Source: Bedellia somnulentella
Lineage: Eukaryota > Arthropoda > Insecta > Lepidoptera > Bedelliidae
DNA: 64,000 bases
Reading direction: 5' to 3'
Assembly (NCBI GenBank): GCA_963576735.1
Contig: OY755176.1
Coordinates: forward strand, 14,679,423 to 14,743,422
The notes under the pieces are model-generated. The model saw only the letters and a list, made by a program, of their open reading frames with translations. It was not told the DNA's origin and searched no databases. Positions 45,125 through 57,612 of the stretch are shown piece after piece. Position 1 is the first letter of the stretch; each line of letters starts with the position of its first letter. The translations under genes and the position numbers were made by a program.

Positions 45125-48100
45125 GTCTATATTTCATTAGGCTACGTTAATTTCATAAAGTAAGATCCCGGTGGCCCCAGACGTTACTTATTTTCTCATA
45201 AGAAATATAAATGGGATAAAGTAGTGTTAGTACGTACTTTGAGTGTGTGCATACCTGCTACCTTGGGTCGACGGCCAATTCATAGGTACCAGGTGCTAAA
45301 GGTAGATAAATACAGTGCTGATTTTTCTTAAATTCTCAATACTGATTTTTATCAGTTTGTAGTAATGTAGCAGTAAATTCGTGTTTTCATTTTTAAGTGT
45401 TTGACAATTAGGACCTTATTCATCATCCAAAATAGATAAATATTTACTCATATATTATTAATATGATTGTAATTTTCGGTGAAACTATTTGTCCTCTATT
45501 AAATATGTACTCCGACGGCCAAAGTATTATCAACTGGTATAACGTATTTATTAGAAAAAATATTCAATAACACAAAAATAGAGCTGCGTTGATTTGAGTT
45601 TGTAATTTTGCAGAAGTATGCCGTCTTGGTCCTGCGTACCAATATAACGTTTAGTTAAGATTTGCTCTGTCATTAAACAATGGGAGAAAAGCGTGGAAAT
45701 TAAATTACAGTTCAATAAGTAGGCTCGAACAAGAAAAGTTAAGCCCTCTAGATAATGGTTTTCAAAAACTATATACATATAATATTCAGTAAGTAGTGTT
45801 AATAACTCAGGGAAACATTTGTTTTACAAGTACTGTTAGAAATATCACATAATAATCTTTAGGTTCCAGTAATTCCTTCATGAGGTAATATATTAAGTTT
45901 AGTACCGCTGCTTCAGATGCTGTAACTAGCCTATAACTTAAACGGCATATCAAAAAGCTATTACATTTTAATATGCTATAAAATAATCCCGGCACTTCTG
46001 AACTTTAGATTCGCCGAAAGAATATACAAGTAATCTCATGAAACTTCCTACATTATCGGTTAGCTTTGAATGAAACTTGATATGCGACGTTGAATAAAGC
46101 AGAATTCAATGTTAATTTGGTTATAAATAGTGATTGTTTTGTTATAAAACTGTTAAAATGTTAACGGTCGGTATAATTGTATTCAGTCCGAGCGCGCCCC
46201 CTGCGACGCGGCCGGCCGGTAGCGCCGCGACCCCTGCCGCCCCGCACCACACTTTAGGACCTATTACCCATTTATACTAATTAAAATATATTGCTCCTTT
46301 TATTTATATTAAAGAGGAGAAGCTGGACAACTTTTACTAACGACTCGACCATAAAAACCACCTCAACCATCGACTAGCTTATGCTTTTTAAAAATAAATA
46401 TAAGTGTTCAATAAAATATGCGCGGTATTTCTCCCTAACGATGTCTTGGTTTTTTGTTTTTGAATCATCCAGATTTTTAACCTCCAGTTATGAGACAAAC
46501 AGATCTTTTAGTGATAGTATTTTTTTACTCGAAGCAAAAAGGCTAACATAACCATCTATCATATTTGGAGATGGACAGATATATCGGGGACGCCGCGCCG
46601 CGTGATGAGTGACGATAAGCTAATGGTCCAGATAGGAGCTGGCCGCTACCGAATCTGATACGACACGGTAGCCCCGTCCCCTCCTCTACCGCGCTTTATT
46701 AAATACCTTTCTCATTACCATTACTTTGCGTTTACATTCATTAACCGATAAACGATAAAAAGTATTTTTATTGGCATCGGAAATTTAAAGTATTAAGTAT
46801 ATGTTTAACGACCTCCTGTATGTTTGTGACTTGGTTTGGATTCGTGGAAATGTGCCGTCCAGCGCCCCGGTGTTCCAGGGTACTGGTAAATAGGTGACGC
46901 TCTGGCCGCACCTCGCTGCACACACCATCCGTCACTCTTTTTAACTTATAATGATGTTTCAAATGTAAGCTAACAGCCGTTCTTGTCCACCCATTGTACC
47001 ACTGCTCAATACCCAAACAATATAAAAAAGATTGTCTCTTAAAAAATGACTTCCAATTTATTTAAAGAGAAAAAAACAGTTTTCCCATGACACCAGCTTG
47101 GGCGTTCCGTTTATTTGTGTTCGGACGCCATCCTTCTTTATATTTGTGTATCTTTTTTTACTTGTACGCCTTTGACATTTGGAAGTTGGGTCACTTATTA
47201 AATTAGCCTTTGTATTTAAATTAACAATTAATTATGTGTGGTACTATTTGCATTTATCCTTTTACTGGTTAATTATTTTCTATGATTCATTTAGCATTTA
47301 AAAAGCTTAAAGGTTAGCAAAATATGATGGCAGTAAATTAATTAACATGACAGTTCAATGATCATGTAATACCCAACAACTATTATAGTTTCCATTTCCA
47401 CAAACCCATCTACATGAATATAACTTACGATCCATACGCCAAACAATAAGAACCAGTAAATAGAACAAAGAAGTAAGTGATGTCCGACATTAATCCTAAT
47501 GCAGAGAGCCACTGAGCTAAAGCGACGTTTAATCTAAACAAGAATATTTGAATGCGTCCAATAAAATGATGGAGCGGATGAAAAAAGCAGGCGCGGGCGG
47601 CGGCGGCGGCGGCGAGGTATGCCGGAGTATGACTTCTCGGAAGAGTGCTCTACTCGCTGCCAGCACTGTCATATCACGACGTAGTGATGCTCGACACACA
47701 GTTTTATTTATATCGATGATGGTAGTATACGTAGTATTCTATGTTCACTTATTAAAATACCTTTTAATGGAACATGGGGTTAATTTGGCATTAATCAATA
47801 GCAAAATGCTTAAAGCCTTCTGGTACTCGTACCTATATGTTTTACAGGCCTTCTTCAAAACAGAGGTACTGCTATAGGCGGTTGCAATTCAATACTAATA
47901 ACTACCATTCAAGAAATCAAGAATATCATTAGCTAGAGACAGTCATATTTTTTAAAATCATAGATCCACGCATCTTCTACATGAACGTCACCTTGCTCAT
48001 TATGTAATGAGCTTTTACTATTTAGTTTATATCAAGTATGATAAACACGTCAGTGGTAACTCACATACTTTTCTTTTCTTGCTTCAACATAGAGCTGAGC

Positions 48101-48842
48101 TGCAGCAATAGCTTCAAATTTAAGTCAACCACCAATTTGCAGTATTTACTTTGGTTGCAGGGAGTCCTCGACATATCACAGCAAGGCACTCTTACGCATC
48201 CCTAGCTCGGCAGCTCGGGAGTACGCATGCGCACACGACAGACGATCAGTCATGCGCCAGATGCAGCTCGATAAGGCCGCAGTAGCCGCTCATTAATCTA
48301 CCACAGCCATCCCCACCACTCACCAATTAACTGGACATAGAGACACAAATTCGACGAATCTCGGAACAGTTATCCATGGGCATTTAGATTTAATGAGATT
48401 GTGTTGCGTTGTCTTGTCGCTCACTGTTTTCGACTCACTTTTTCTATTTTTGGGTCAGTGATGCTTAGATTTTCTTTTGGCCTTAATTTCAGCCAAACTT
48501 TGAGTTTAAGTAAATATCACAAGAAAAAAGGAAACTCTCAAATAGTTACAGTAATGTGGAATCAGGGACGAGTAAATACTGTAAAGCAAGCAAAATACTA
48601 AAAGATACAGCACTTAGATGTGACCTTTGTAAGAAAACAGAAGTATTACAGACCACATATAGGGTTATAAGGCCACCCTAATGGTAATAAAGTGAACTAA
48701 GAATGTACTGGGTGTTTAACAAAGTGGGCAAATCTTCAACGAGAATTCCCTATGAAATTTGTGTTATTGGTAGACTCTCTCTCAAAGAAATGCAAAGTTG
48801 AGAGGAAAATTGACTGATTTTGCTGATTATGCCTTCTCGTAT
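45125..48842. other. Long gene-free interval with two GC-rich blocks
   Basis: GC-rich blocks at 46186-46250 and 46590-46690 and a (GGC)n patch at 47597-47614 are the only conspicuous features. The frame 47548-47877 contains a poly-Gly run from that patch and one hydrophobic segment, with no homology I recognise. Confidence 0.3.
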
Positions 48843-49081
48843 GGATTTAGAATAGCACTACTCCATTTCTACCCACGGGTGGTGTACGGGGGGGACTAAT
48901 GGTATGAGGCCTTTGAATTGGCGGTTGGACGATGTGGCTGGAGACTCATCACTATCTATACTTTACTTTTTCTATCTTTTCCCTAATTTACTTCAAAAAG
49001 TAGGTAAAGAAATGTTATTTAATTCCGTGGATCTGACTACATGTATTTGGAATTCATAGTCGTGAGTATATCTTTGTATGT
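48843..49081 (+). mobile_element. SINE-A copy, diverged
   Basis: GGATTTAGAATAGCACTAC, CTACCCACGGGTGG, GGAGACTCATCAC and AGTCGTGAGTATAT mark an older-subfamily copy. Confidence 0.65.
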
Positions 49082-49501
49082 ATTTTGCTGATGAAGTTTG
49101 AAACACAAAAACAGCATCGTACATCTAAACAGCTGAAATGATGTCAATGATGATGTAATTTTCAAATCTCAAACACAAACGTTCACATTGCAAATCTCAG
49201 AAGAGTTGAAATGAAAGATGCAAAAAACTATCATTTTTTGAACGTCAATTTTTTTAAATTTATCATTAGTTCTTAGTCCGTTGCTTCGGAAGGTGTTCGT
49301 AAAGAGAAGAAGCAACAAAGAAACTCTTTACATTCACATTTTATATTTTTTTTTAAAATATGGTTTGTACAATTTTGGGACATATTTTTACTTTATAAAA
49401 GATTTTCTATGCGACAAAACCAAACGCTAGTTTGACATAATTAAACTAAAGGCTGCGAAGAAAATCCCAGTTGTGTAAAAACCTTGCAATTTATTTATTT
49501 A
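49082..49501. other. Unique AT-rich DNA
   Basis: A scrap at 49187-49215 (ACAAACGTTCACATTGCAAATC) recalls the SINE-B tail. Nothing else is supported. Confidence 0.25.
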
Positions 49502-50439
49502 CTAGTGGATTGTCCCAGCTTCGCACGGGTAGCGTTGTTTTTTTAAATATCTGAGGTTTCTTTCTTTAGTCACTGCTCAAGCGTTGTGAAGTTCAGCGCA
49601 ATGTTTTCAGTTTGGTGATTTTGAATGCGCTTTAATGAACGGTTCAGTATTTCCGTTTAATAGCAAATTTTGGAATAAACCGCTATGAAGTATTTATAAA
49701 TAACAATCTAAAAAATAATTCATTACGTGATGTAGGATGCAACTGCTGGCGCCATCTAGTATGTTATATGTAAATTAGTAAAGATTTGGTTTTGGTCACG
49801 GGCGCGATGGCTTATTTTATGTATAATTTCGGTGTTTGTCTATCGATTTCTATGATTCTTTTTTTATAGAATAGGTAATAATGTTACCTTTTTTAAATTA
49901 GGGATGAGTGAGAGGTTTACAAACGTAAGAGTAAACAAATAAAATCAGAATGTTCCGAACTGCTAAGCTATCAGGAATTACACGTGTCATTGTGAGTCAA
50001 CCGTAAAAGATAGACATAAACTGTTAAGGATGTTTTTTAGATAATTTAATGAAGAATATTTTCGTCATACATGATTTCTATGTAAGTTTAACCATTAAGT
50101 CTGCACACGCGACGGAAGCTTAAAAAATGGAGTAACTTCTCCCGTTTTCCCAATTTTTTCCCAAAATTTCCCTTTACTACTCTGCTGGAAAGTATACAAA
50201 AACCTGCGCAGGAGTATAAAGAATAATTGTGCCAAGTTTCGTTAAAATCCGTCGAGTAGTTTTTGTTTCCATAAGGAACATACAAACCGACAGACAGACA
50301 GACAGACAGACAAAAATTTTACTGATTGCATTTTTGGCATCAGTATCGATCCCTAATCATCACCTGATAGTTATTTTGAAAATATATTTCATGTACAGAA
50401 TTGACCTCTCTACAGATTTATTATAATTATAAGTATAGA
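49502..50439 (-). mobile_element. Non-autonomous Helitron, 938 bp
   Basis: Read on the minus strand it starts TCTATACTTATAATTATAAT and ends GGGACAATCCACTAG, with A before and T after. It shares the CTGTAGAGAGGTCAATTCTG segment, the GTCT/GACA tract, the ACTACTCGACGGATTTTAAC segment and the GCTACCCGTGCGAAGCTGGG end with the 801-bp Helitron at 18699. It has no coding capacity for Rep/helicase. Confidence 0.85.
50289..50312 (+). repeat. (GACA)n microsatellite inside the Helitron
   Basis: About six tetranucleotide units, the counterpart of the longer tract at 18821-18883. Confidence 0.9.
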
Positions 50440-50636
50440 TGTCTATTATATATGGCTTTACATAAAAATAGGAGAAGACTGTAGAACTCATTTCCAGAGT
50501 CACCTAGTACATTCTCTCAGTAAGCGACGGAATGCCTATACTTCCCGGCATACATAAAATTCAGCTAATGTAAGAAAAAAATCTAAGGGATTCTTTTTAG
50601 TTCTTTTTGTTAGTGCTTGTATGAATTACAATATAT

Positions 50637-50740
50637 ACATACATATACTCACGTCATTATTTCCCATTGTGGTAGGCAGAGACTATTGATCGCCACTTTG
50701 TACGATATTGGCAAACCTCTCTAGCTTCGTTTCGTTAATA
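50637..50740 (-). mobile_element. RTE-type LINE 3' fragment
   Basis: CATACATATACTCACGTCATT followed by GTAGGCAGAGACTATTGATCGCC and GCAAACCTCTCTAGCTTCG is the complement of the LINE tail. Confidence 0.7.
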
Positions 50741-50818
50741 AATGTGTAAATGTTATATATATCTGAGTTACTGCTGATTGTACTGTGTTCGAACTAATAA
50801 TCATTGACAGATTTTTCG

Positions 50819-50910
50819 TACACATATATACGCACGACTAAAATACCTAGAAGGGGTAGTCAGAGCTCCAGAATCAGAAATTCATTCAGAAAGTTATTAA
50901 ATGCAACATG
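50819..50910 (-). mobile_element. SINE-A 3' fragment
   Basis: AATACCTAGAAGGGGTAGTC and AGAGCTCCAGAATCAGAAATTC match the tail-proximal part. Confidence 0.55.
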
Positions 50911-53883
50911 CAGTATTTTTAAAAAAAATGGTTTCATATTTTGAAAGTAAGTTGGGGTCATATCTGACCTTTTTGGAGCTTTCTATCTTTTAAACAGTGA
51001 AAAAGAAATGATATAAGAAAACTTAATTGGATTGTAGATATTTATCTACGGACACTTGAGAATGGTATATCTTAGACAACCCACAACTTGAAGTTTGACT
51101 GATGTATGGAGTCCCTCTTCAACTTTTATCTCTTTGCCTAAGACTAAACTAATGCTTGGTTTCTAAAACACTTCTGTTAAGGAAACAAAACGTTGGACCA
51201 TCTGGCCCTGTAAACTTATTGTTTCAAATAGATCAAATCTGCTTCAAATAAATGTTTTGACTAATAAGACTCCTATCATTTAAATATGATTATACGACTG
51301 AGTTCAAAGTATAATAGACATTTAAATTTAAGTAATATACGGTACTGGGCCAGCGTTCTCGCGGTCGTGCCTCGCTCAATCTGTTCTTGGAAATCGCAGC
51401 CATGGAGCTCGCTCGCCCGCCGCCTCCTTTCTACATATCATCCCACTAACTATATAACATTCGTTTATGTGCGATCTCTACGTTTTATTACTATTCTAAA
51501 TGCAGTGGTTTTTAAAGAGACAAATTATTTTAAACGGTCCGTTTTGACGTTTACAAATATGTTCCGGAGTTGGTTTTTTGATGAGTTTGTTTGGAATCGT
51601 TTTATATTGATAGAAACAGAGTGAAAATAAGCTCAGGTTTACGCAATTTGGAACCAAAAGTACCAGTAAGTAGTAGTGAGAAATGAAGCCAGAAAACGAA
51701 CATAGTCGTGCTTCCAAAGTTATATATTTCCTAACACGTCTTCAGTGCCTATGTTGATACGTTATCATTATGCATTGATATGGCATCGAATGCATTAATT
51801 ATCCTCTCGCTGCCGTGCCCTTCAAATAATAATATGTGCATTGCAATGGGCAACGAGTACAGAGCCCGTTTCATGCTATGGTTATTGGCAAATTGGAAAA
51901 TTTACAAACAACATTTTTGTTCCTAGTGTCTACTTTTTCCAAGAACCTTCCTTGTGATTGCGGCAAGATGTATTGTCTCGTTAAGCGGTAACACTTTAAC
52001 AAGTGACTAAATAAAAGTTTTCCATACAACAAACGAACAGAACCCGTACCAACTAATGATTATTTAGAGATATTGACACTATCCAACCAAGAAAGTTAAT
52101 AAAATATAAAACAAGTTTAGACCATTTGGTTATGACCTACAGCAAATTAAAAATAAAATTATGTATAGAAGCTGACTTAAACATTGCTACCTACTTGAAA
52201 TTCATAGATTGTGTCGATATATATATTAATCATTTATAGAGGCGAGGTACAATCGTAGATGTTTTGTATTGCTTGATTCCTGATAGATGCAGACAAGTAA
52301 ACGTTTAGTTTAAAAATCGATATATCAGTGTGGAGTGGCAGCTACGGTGTGGTGTATTCGAGAGCAGGCAGACTGATGGTCGGAGTGCCACAAGAATAGT
52401 TGGGTGTAGACAGCTTATTAATATCCTCACGCGGTCAAAAGTTAATCGCGTTTAAGTCGCTCGCATCGCCCACGAAGATCAATCACAATCGTCATTATTC
52501 ACACACAAATTATGTAATTTCAATAAATAGGGCTTATTGAATAGTGATGAGCGTCGGTAGGCCGAGCGGACTCCCCGCCGAGTTGCTCCGGGTACTTACA
52601 GCTCCAAATGAACGTTATTTTACACACTATTATTTCTGGACGAGAGAACTACTTTGCTTTTATATTTAAATACTAAATACATCAACTTAAATTAGCATGA
52701 TGGATGAAGGCAAACATCATTGGTTTTTTTTTCTTGTAACTTAACAGTTGTATCAGAAAAGCAACAAAACGATTACTGACTAACGAAAAATCACTGATTT
52801 TTTATCTGTAAAATAAACAATATCTATATTAATCATTCATAGTGAAAAGGAGGTGCTGAATTCAATCTAAGAAACATAATAAAAATTTAATGGCTATAAC
52901 CAACAACCTTAGTTTAGGTGACCAAATTAATTAGCAATTGAAATAATACTTGTAGTGATGGCTACGGCGGCGGCGGCGGCGGCGGGCGACCCGGGACGGA
53001 CCCGCTCTCGTTTCTCGTACTCGCGGTTGACATCGCGCTAATAAAACTCATGTGAAAAATGCTCGTTCGCCCGCTTCATCCTCCTTTTGTTTTTAATTTC
53101 TACCTCAGTGGCACCGATTTAATTGGCCTCAACTCGACCGAGAGCTCCTTCGTATTTCACCTTTACTCGCTTCATTTGAATATTTAAAGTATTTGGGCTC
53201 CCTGGTAGGCAGTTTCTTTTATTCCCATATACACTTTTATAGTTATATTTTAAGTCCGATGTCATTTATTTGGTAACGTGACACACAATATTGTGTCCTT
53301 CCCAGTATTAAGACTGTTAGCCTCTCGGATTCTCTCTCGTTTCGTTAAAAATTCAACTTACTTTTTATTTTGTTTCGGACAAGTGGTGAGGACGTGTGGC
53401 GCATTGCTTTCCGTTGTTTTCTCGCGGCTCCTTATCAGCTACAAGATTGCTCCTCTTTTAATAAAGTTATATCGCTGCGATTGAAGATCGAAGCACAAAG
53501 TTAGCGCATTTTAATTAGTTCTGTAATTAATAAACATCTTCAAGAATTTGAATCACATGTAACCAACCAAATGGACGTTGTTTCAAGAAGAAATGAGACG
53601 ATAGGGTATGATATCGGTTTGTGGAAATATTTGGAGTATGGAGTTCCTAAGATTCTGAAAAGCCGCGTACATGCGGGAATTTTTGATCCCCGAAAGGTGA
53701 ACCAGTTGCTAAATTAAGTTTGTTTGGTCCAGGCGTTGTATCATATATGTTTTTCCAAACATATATTTCCAAATACATATGTGATAATTATATTATAAAA
53801 ACAAACTATATTGGTACGAAACTAACAAGAGGGCATAGCTCTGCTTGTGTTATTATTGCTCTACTTGGAAAGAGCAACAGTGT
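50911..53883. other. Gene-free interval with GC-rich patches
   Basis: GC-rich patches at 51340-51430, 52560-52600 and 52960-53020 (with a (GGC)n run at 52966-52984) break otherwise AT-rich DNA. Frames such as 51286-51624 lack recognisable domains. Confidence 0.3.
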
Positions 53884-54858
53884 ACTTCAAAAATCAAAAT
53901 CAAAGTCATTTATTAATTTTTCACATGCATTATTACAAGTATACAGGGGTTCTCAAACTAGGCTAAGCCTGTATCTTGAGAAACCAGTTAATTTTAATTA
54001 ATTGAAATTATTATAACCTCTACAAACAATACAAAACAAATTATTATATTTAAAGTAAATTTCCTAAAATTACAAACAGATACAGGACAAAAATAATAAT
54101 AATAATAATAAAAAGATAAAAAAATAAAAATGAAGAAATAATACAAGATTAAATAAAGGATATTTGCACATATGATACTTGCAAATAAGAGCAAAGTATC
54201 TGCCCTAAACTACACACCACTTTGATATTATGCACGTACATCATTATTATAATATTTAACATATATATCTATATATATATACATACATACATAGGACTAA
54301 ATACAACGCATAGAGTAACATAAAAAATGACATAATAAGTAAGTATAATTTATATATTTTTATATGTTTTGTTAGTATTTTATTTTAGTCATATAGATTT
54401 GAGCTCTGGTTTATTGTTATTTGATTATTTAGGTTGGAATATATTCTTCAGTCACCTCATAGTTTAGGGATTTGAGCCATTTGATTATGATTTGCTTAGT
54501 TTTAGAAACAGAGTCTCTCTTTGCAATTTTACATTGTTTTACAACCTTATTGTATATGTAAGTGGATGAAAATATACTCAAACGTTTTGCAAAACTTGAT
54601 TTTACTATTGGTAAGTTAAGCTGGTACACTCGAGAAGATCTGCTCAATTCTGTATCAGGGGAGGAAAATATTGTCTTGTGCATACATAGTGCGACTTTGA
54701 GTATGTAAAGCTGCCTGACCCTCAGCACGTTGGTTTCCTGGTATATTTTATCAGTGGGATAGTATAAGGGCCTACGGAGCATTGCTTATGGAATGACTTT
54801 TATATTCATGAGTTACTATATTGAGGGTTACATAGTTTTTAGTTGAGTAGACAGTAGT
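53884..54858 (-). mobile_element. CR1/Jockey-like LINE 3' end
   Basis: On the minus strand a decayed ORF2 C-terminus is followed by a 3' UTR and a terminal GATTTTGATTTTTG tract (53889-53905). The UTR segment with AGATACAGGCTTAGCCTAG and AATAAATGACTTTGATT is the look of LINE ends common in Lepidoptera. A SINE-A copy begins exactly at the 5' limit, 54859. Confidence 0.75.
54429..54858 (-). pseudogene. LINE ORF2 C-terminal remnant, frameshifted
   Basis: The 117-codon frame (54429-54782) reads LYYPTDKIYQETNVLRVRQL then LYILKVALCMHK, resembling the region after the thumb of CR1/Jockey-type reverse transcriptases. There an LFxPTxxLYxExxxLxVRxLY pattern is common. Just upstream another frame encodes NYVTLNIVTHEYKSHS, apparently the preceding part of the same protein, separated by a frameshift near 54780. 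No catalytic palm is present. Clade assignment is from motif memory and should be treated as approximate. Confidence 0.6.
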
Positions 54859-55066
54859 TGTCTAGTGTAGTCAGCTTAGAATAGCACTACCCCGTTTTTT
54901 CCCGTGGGGTTCGTAAGAGGCAAATAAGGGTATTGGGGCTATCTAAGTGTTTTTTGGGTGATTTGTTGGAGACAAAACACCTACTACCTTTATTCTACAC
55001 CTTTTCCCAACTCAACCTCCGAAAGTGGTTAGAGAATTTCTTATTATGAAGCTTTGGCTACCTACC
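54859..55066 (+). mobile_element. SINE-A copy, tail-truncated and diverged
   Basis: TAGTGTAGTCAGCTTAGAAT head and AAGCTTTGGCTACC near the end identify it. Confidence 0.7.
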
Positions 55067-55246
55067 TAAGTAGTAAAGCGATGTAAGAGTAAAATAAAAT
55101 TTAGATGACGTTGCTTAAATGATATTTTTTTACTCAATATACGTTTTTAAATATTTAATATTTTTATCGCATTTTTCGCAGGTATCGTACTTTTTGTATA
55201 CAGCGTTACCACAATATTTTATCAAAATAATACCAGCGTATAATGT

Positions 55247-55474
55247 GTTGTGTAGTGTTGGCTTAGAATAGCACTACCCAATTTCTTCCGGTGGGTGTAC
55301 GTAAGAAGCGACTAACGGTATTGGGGCTTTTAAGGGATTTTTGGGTGATGCGGTTGGAGACCCATTATCAACAATCTTTATTTCACCATCTTTTCCCCAC
55401 GCACCTTCCAAAGTGGCTGAGGAATTTCTAATTCCCTAGCTCTGGCTACCCCTTTAAGGGGTATATGTATGTAT
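55247..55474 (+). mobile_element. SINE-A copy
   Basis: Complete head; the tail lacks GGATTTATAGCCGTGA and jumps to GTATATGTATGTATAA. GTATAAT at both sides may be a short target duplication. Confidence 0.8.
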
Positions 55475-56520
55475 AATTATGTCATTGCAGTCACGAATCA
55501 CGAAAAAATTTATTTTTCAATAACGTTAAGCTACGCACAAGAGTAACTCCAAAGGCAATATAAGTATCTCTTAAAATAATATAATTAACTTGTAAGACTA
55601 AATTTAACCATGCTTAGTTTATTGGTCCCACAACTATTATGACAACACTTTTAAATACTCTTACACAATCATATATTTAAACGTACACCAATATCCAGGG
55701 AGGAGGTGCTTAAACTTCAATTAAATATTACCACATCATTGTTTATAAAATAATAGATTGTAAGTTTTTTCTGATACTAAGACTTACAAACGCATGTGTC
55801 AAAGGAGAGATTTACTTTCACATATTTTCATTGTATAATTTTTCATTTTTTTTTCCATTAGTCTTATATTTGTTTTTGTTTCCTGAGTAACAACTTGTTG
55901 ATTTTGATTTTAATTTGTTCCAGTAAATGTTATAAATTTTCCTATGGAAATTGGCGTCCATAGCACAGGCTCGACCTATTATGGCGTCAATGACCCCTAC
56001 TTAAATATGCCTAACCTGGAACTTTGATTTTGTTGTAAATTTTAGCTATAAAATGTATTAGGCATTTTGGAGAATTAAAAATTATTATTGTTATTAATGC
56101 CCAAATGTTTGGAAAGAACAGACTTTATTTGTTCCAGAAAGTATAGTTTAATATCTTTGGGAAAAAATAATATATTGTACGCACTCACTTTACACTCTCA
56201 CTCCAAGGAATATTTGATTTTTGCTTTATTCTCTGATTCGTTTTACAATCATTCAAAAGGGTACCCAATATATATATATATATATATATATATTACAAAT
56301 TACATCGCCTCATATTTCTCCCATGGCAAGGGATTTAATTAAATCAGTTTATTTTAATATTATGTTACCTAGTATTTTTCGTATTGCTTTAATTTATTGC
56401 AAGATTCTCGAGTTCTATGTAGAACATTTTGATCATTAATTGCAAATAATTTCGAAAAGGCATTAGTTTTCTCGGCACTGTAAGTACTTGTGAGAATTGA
56501 TTAATAAAAAAAAAGAGATT
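55475..56520. other. Unique AT-rich DNA downstream of the UCH gene
   Basis: A (TA)n microsatellite lies at 56269-56294. Frames here are shadows of AT-rich sequence. Confidence 0.35.
56269..56294. repeat. (TA)n microsatellite
   Basis: About 13 uninterrupted TA units. Confidence 0.95.
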
Positions 56521-56530
56521 AATACGAAGA

Positions 56531-56536
56531 TTTATT
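56531..56536 (-). terminator. Polyadenylation signal of the UCH gene
   Basis: AATAAA on the minus strand, 14 bases after the stop codon at 56550-56552. This is very close to the stop; whether this or a later signal is used is unknown. Confidence 0.5.
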
Positions 56537-56549
56537 TATCATTTAACTT

Positions 56550-57251
56550 CTATAGCAAGTTATTCTCCAGGGTGCCATCCAACTCCACGAGCGCTAAAAT
56601 ATTATAGTCATTGTCAATAGAATACTTTTGAATAAATTTTTGACATATTTTGGCGACATCTTCTAAGAAATTCTGAGGGGAAGTCAAGCCGTGACTAATA
56701 GGAAACTCTTTGCGACCATCCAGTTCATAGATTCTGCGATCTTGCTCTATGAATGTAATAAAGTGGCGTTTGGGCTCTGATGAGTTCTGGTAATATTCCG
56801 GTTTGTTCATCACATTTCTATAGATTCTAAATATATCTTTTGAACTGCTCAGTAGATGTCCTCTGCTTTGAGGGTCAAGTGGGTGTGCAGAGACCAGATA
56901 TTTCTTTATGGCGCTGTTTTCAGGCAGATTTATCTTACTGGAATTGTTAGCAATACTATGAACAATGGCAATGGTTCCACACGTGTTACTTAGAACTTGT
57001 TTCAAATAGAATGGCCCTATCGGTTTCTTCCCGCGTTGCAGCATTTCCTGGTGTTCTGCTGATTTGAACTCATCGTATTCGGGCGTGAGAGGAAACTGCA
57101 TAATGACTGCTAATACAGGTTTTGGTACCCATGACAAGGCTTCTTCGTCCAAACTGAGCACGGGTACTAAATGCCAATTATCATCCACTCCAAGTCTCCT
57201 AATAAACTCGTTTAACGCCTTGGGGTTAGCGTTTGTTGAAACAGTCGCCAT
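56550..57251 (-). CDS. Uch: Ubiquitin carboxyl-terminal hydrolase, UCH-L1/L3 type, intronless
   Basis: The 233-residue product is a full-length peptidase C12 enzyme, close to the 220-230 residues usual for UCH-L1/L3. These cysteine proteases cut small adducts from the C-terminus of ubiquitin and act in the cytosol and nucleus. The active site is complete: oxyanion Gln85, nucleophile Cys91 within LKQVLSNTCGTIA, His163 in RHFITF, and Asp178 in the family signature YELDGRKEFPISHG. The region between about residues 132 and 162, equivalent to the active-site crossover loop, is the least typical part. The N-terminal half has the expected WHLVPVLSLDEEALSWVP segment. Met at 57251 gives the right length and starts just before the conserved domain. 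An AATAAA signal lies within about 20 bases after the stop. There is no intron, poly-A tract or visible target duplication. It may be a retrogene or a naturally intronless gene. No neighbouring host gene was found. Confidence 0.92.
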   Translation of the reverse strand: MATVSTNANPKALNEFIRRLGVDDNWHLVPVLSLDEEALSWVPKPVLAVIMQFPLTPEYDEFKSAEHQEMLQRGKKPIGPFYLKQVLSNTCGTIAIVHSIANNSSKINLPENSAIKKYLVSAHPLDPQSRGHLLSSSKDIFRIYRNVMNKPEYYQNSSEPKRHFITFIEQDRRIYELDGRKEFPISHGLTSPQNFLEDVAKICQKFIQKYSIDNDYNILALVELDGTLENNLL

Positions 57252-57289
57252 ATTCGTAGCTAGATTTAAGATTTCAAGAGTTGCTTAAA

Positions 57290-57608
57290 ATGAGTTGCGA
57301 ATTTGTTTGTGTACTAAAACGGCTATTAATAGTGGTTGATAATTACATAATGTTCCTTATTTTCTGTATTTTAATTTCACGTACGCCATTTTCATTTTAT
57401 TTATGAGGATTTGCAAAATATTACATTGTTGTTACACAATGGAAAAATACATTTTGTTTTGGGGGTTTTGGGTTGCAATTAGTGATAAAAAAATCTGTTT
57501 AAGTTTATGGTATGTAGGTAGCAAAGAGTAAACAAATCACGGTTAATAATCAAGGTTAATTTCTTATTTGTGTACAGGGATGGTACACATCTACCAACTT
57601 ATCTTGGG
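57290..57608. promoter_or_regulatory. Upstream region of the UCH gene
   Basis: About 320 bp separate the UCH start region from the fold-back element at 57613, so any proximal promoter should lie here. I see no convincing TATA box or clustered motifs, only AT-rich sequence. Confidence 0.3.
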
Positions 57609-57612
57609 AATT

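Noticed and set aside
47548..47877. 109-codon frame with poly-Gly and a hydrophobic segment
   Set aside because: The Gly run comes from a (GGC)n patch and the hydrophobic part from T-rich DNA. No homology recognised.
48705..48842. Possible DNA-transposon end (ACTGGGTGTTTAACAAAGTG)
   Set aside because: No matching inverted end or duplication was found within reach.
51286..51624. 112-codon plus-strand frame
   Set aside because: No domain, crosses a GC-rich patch, and overlaps an antisense frame.
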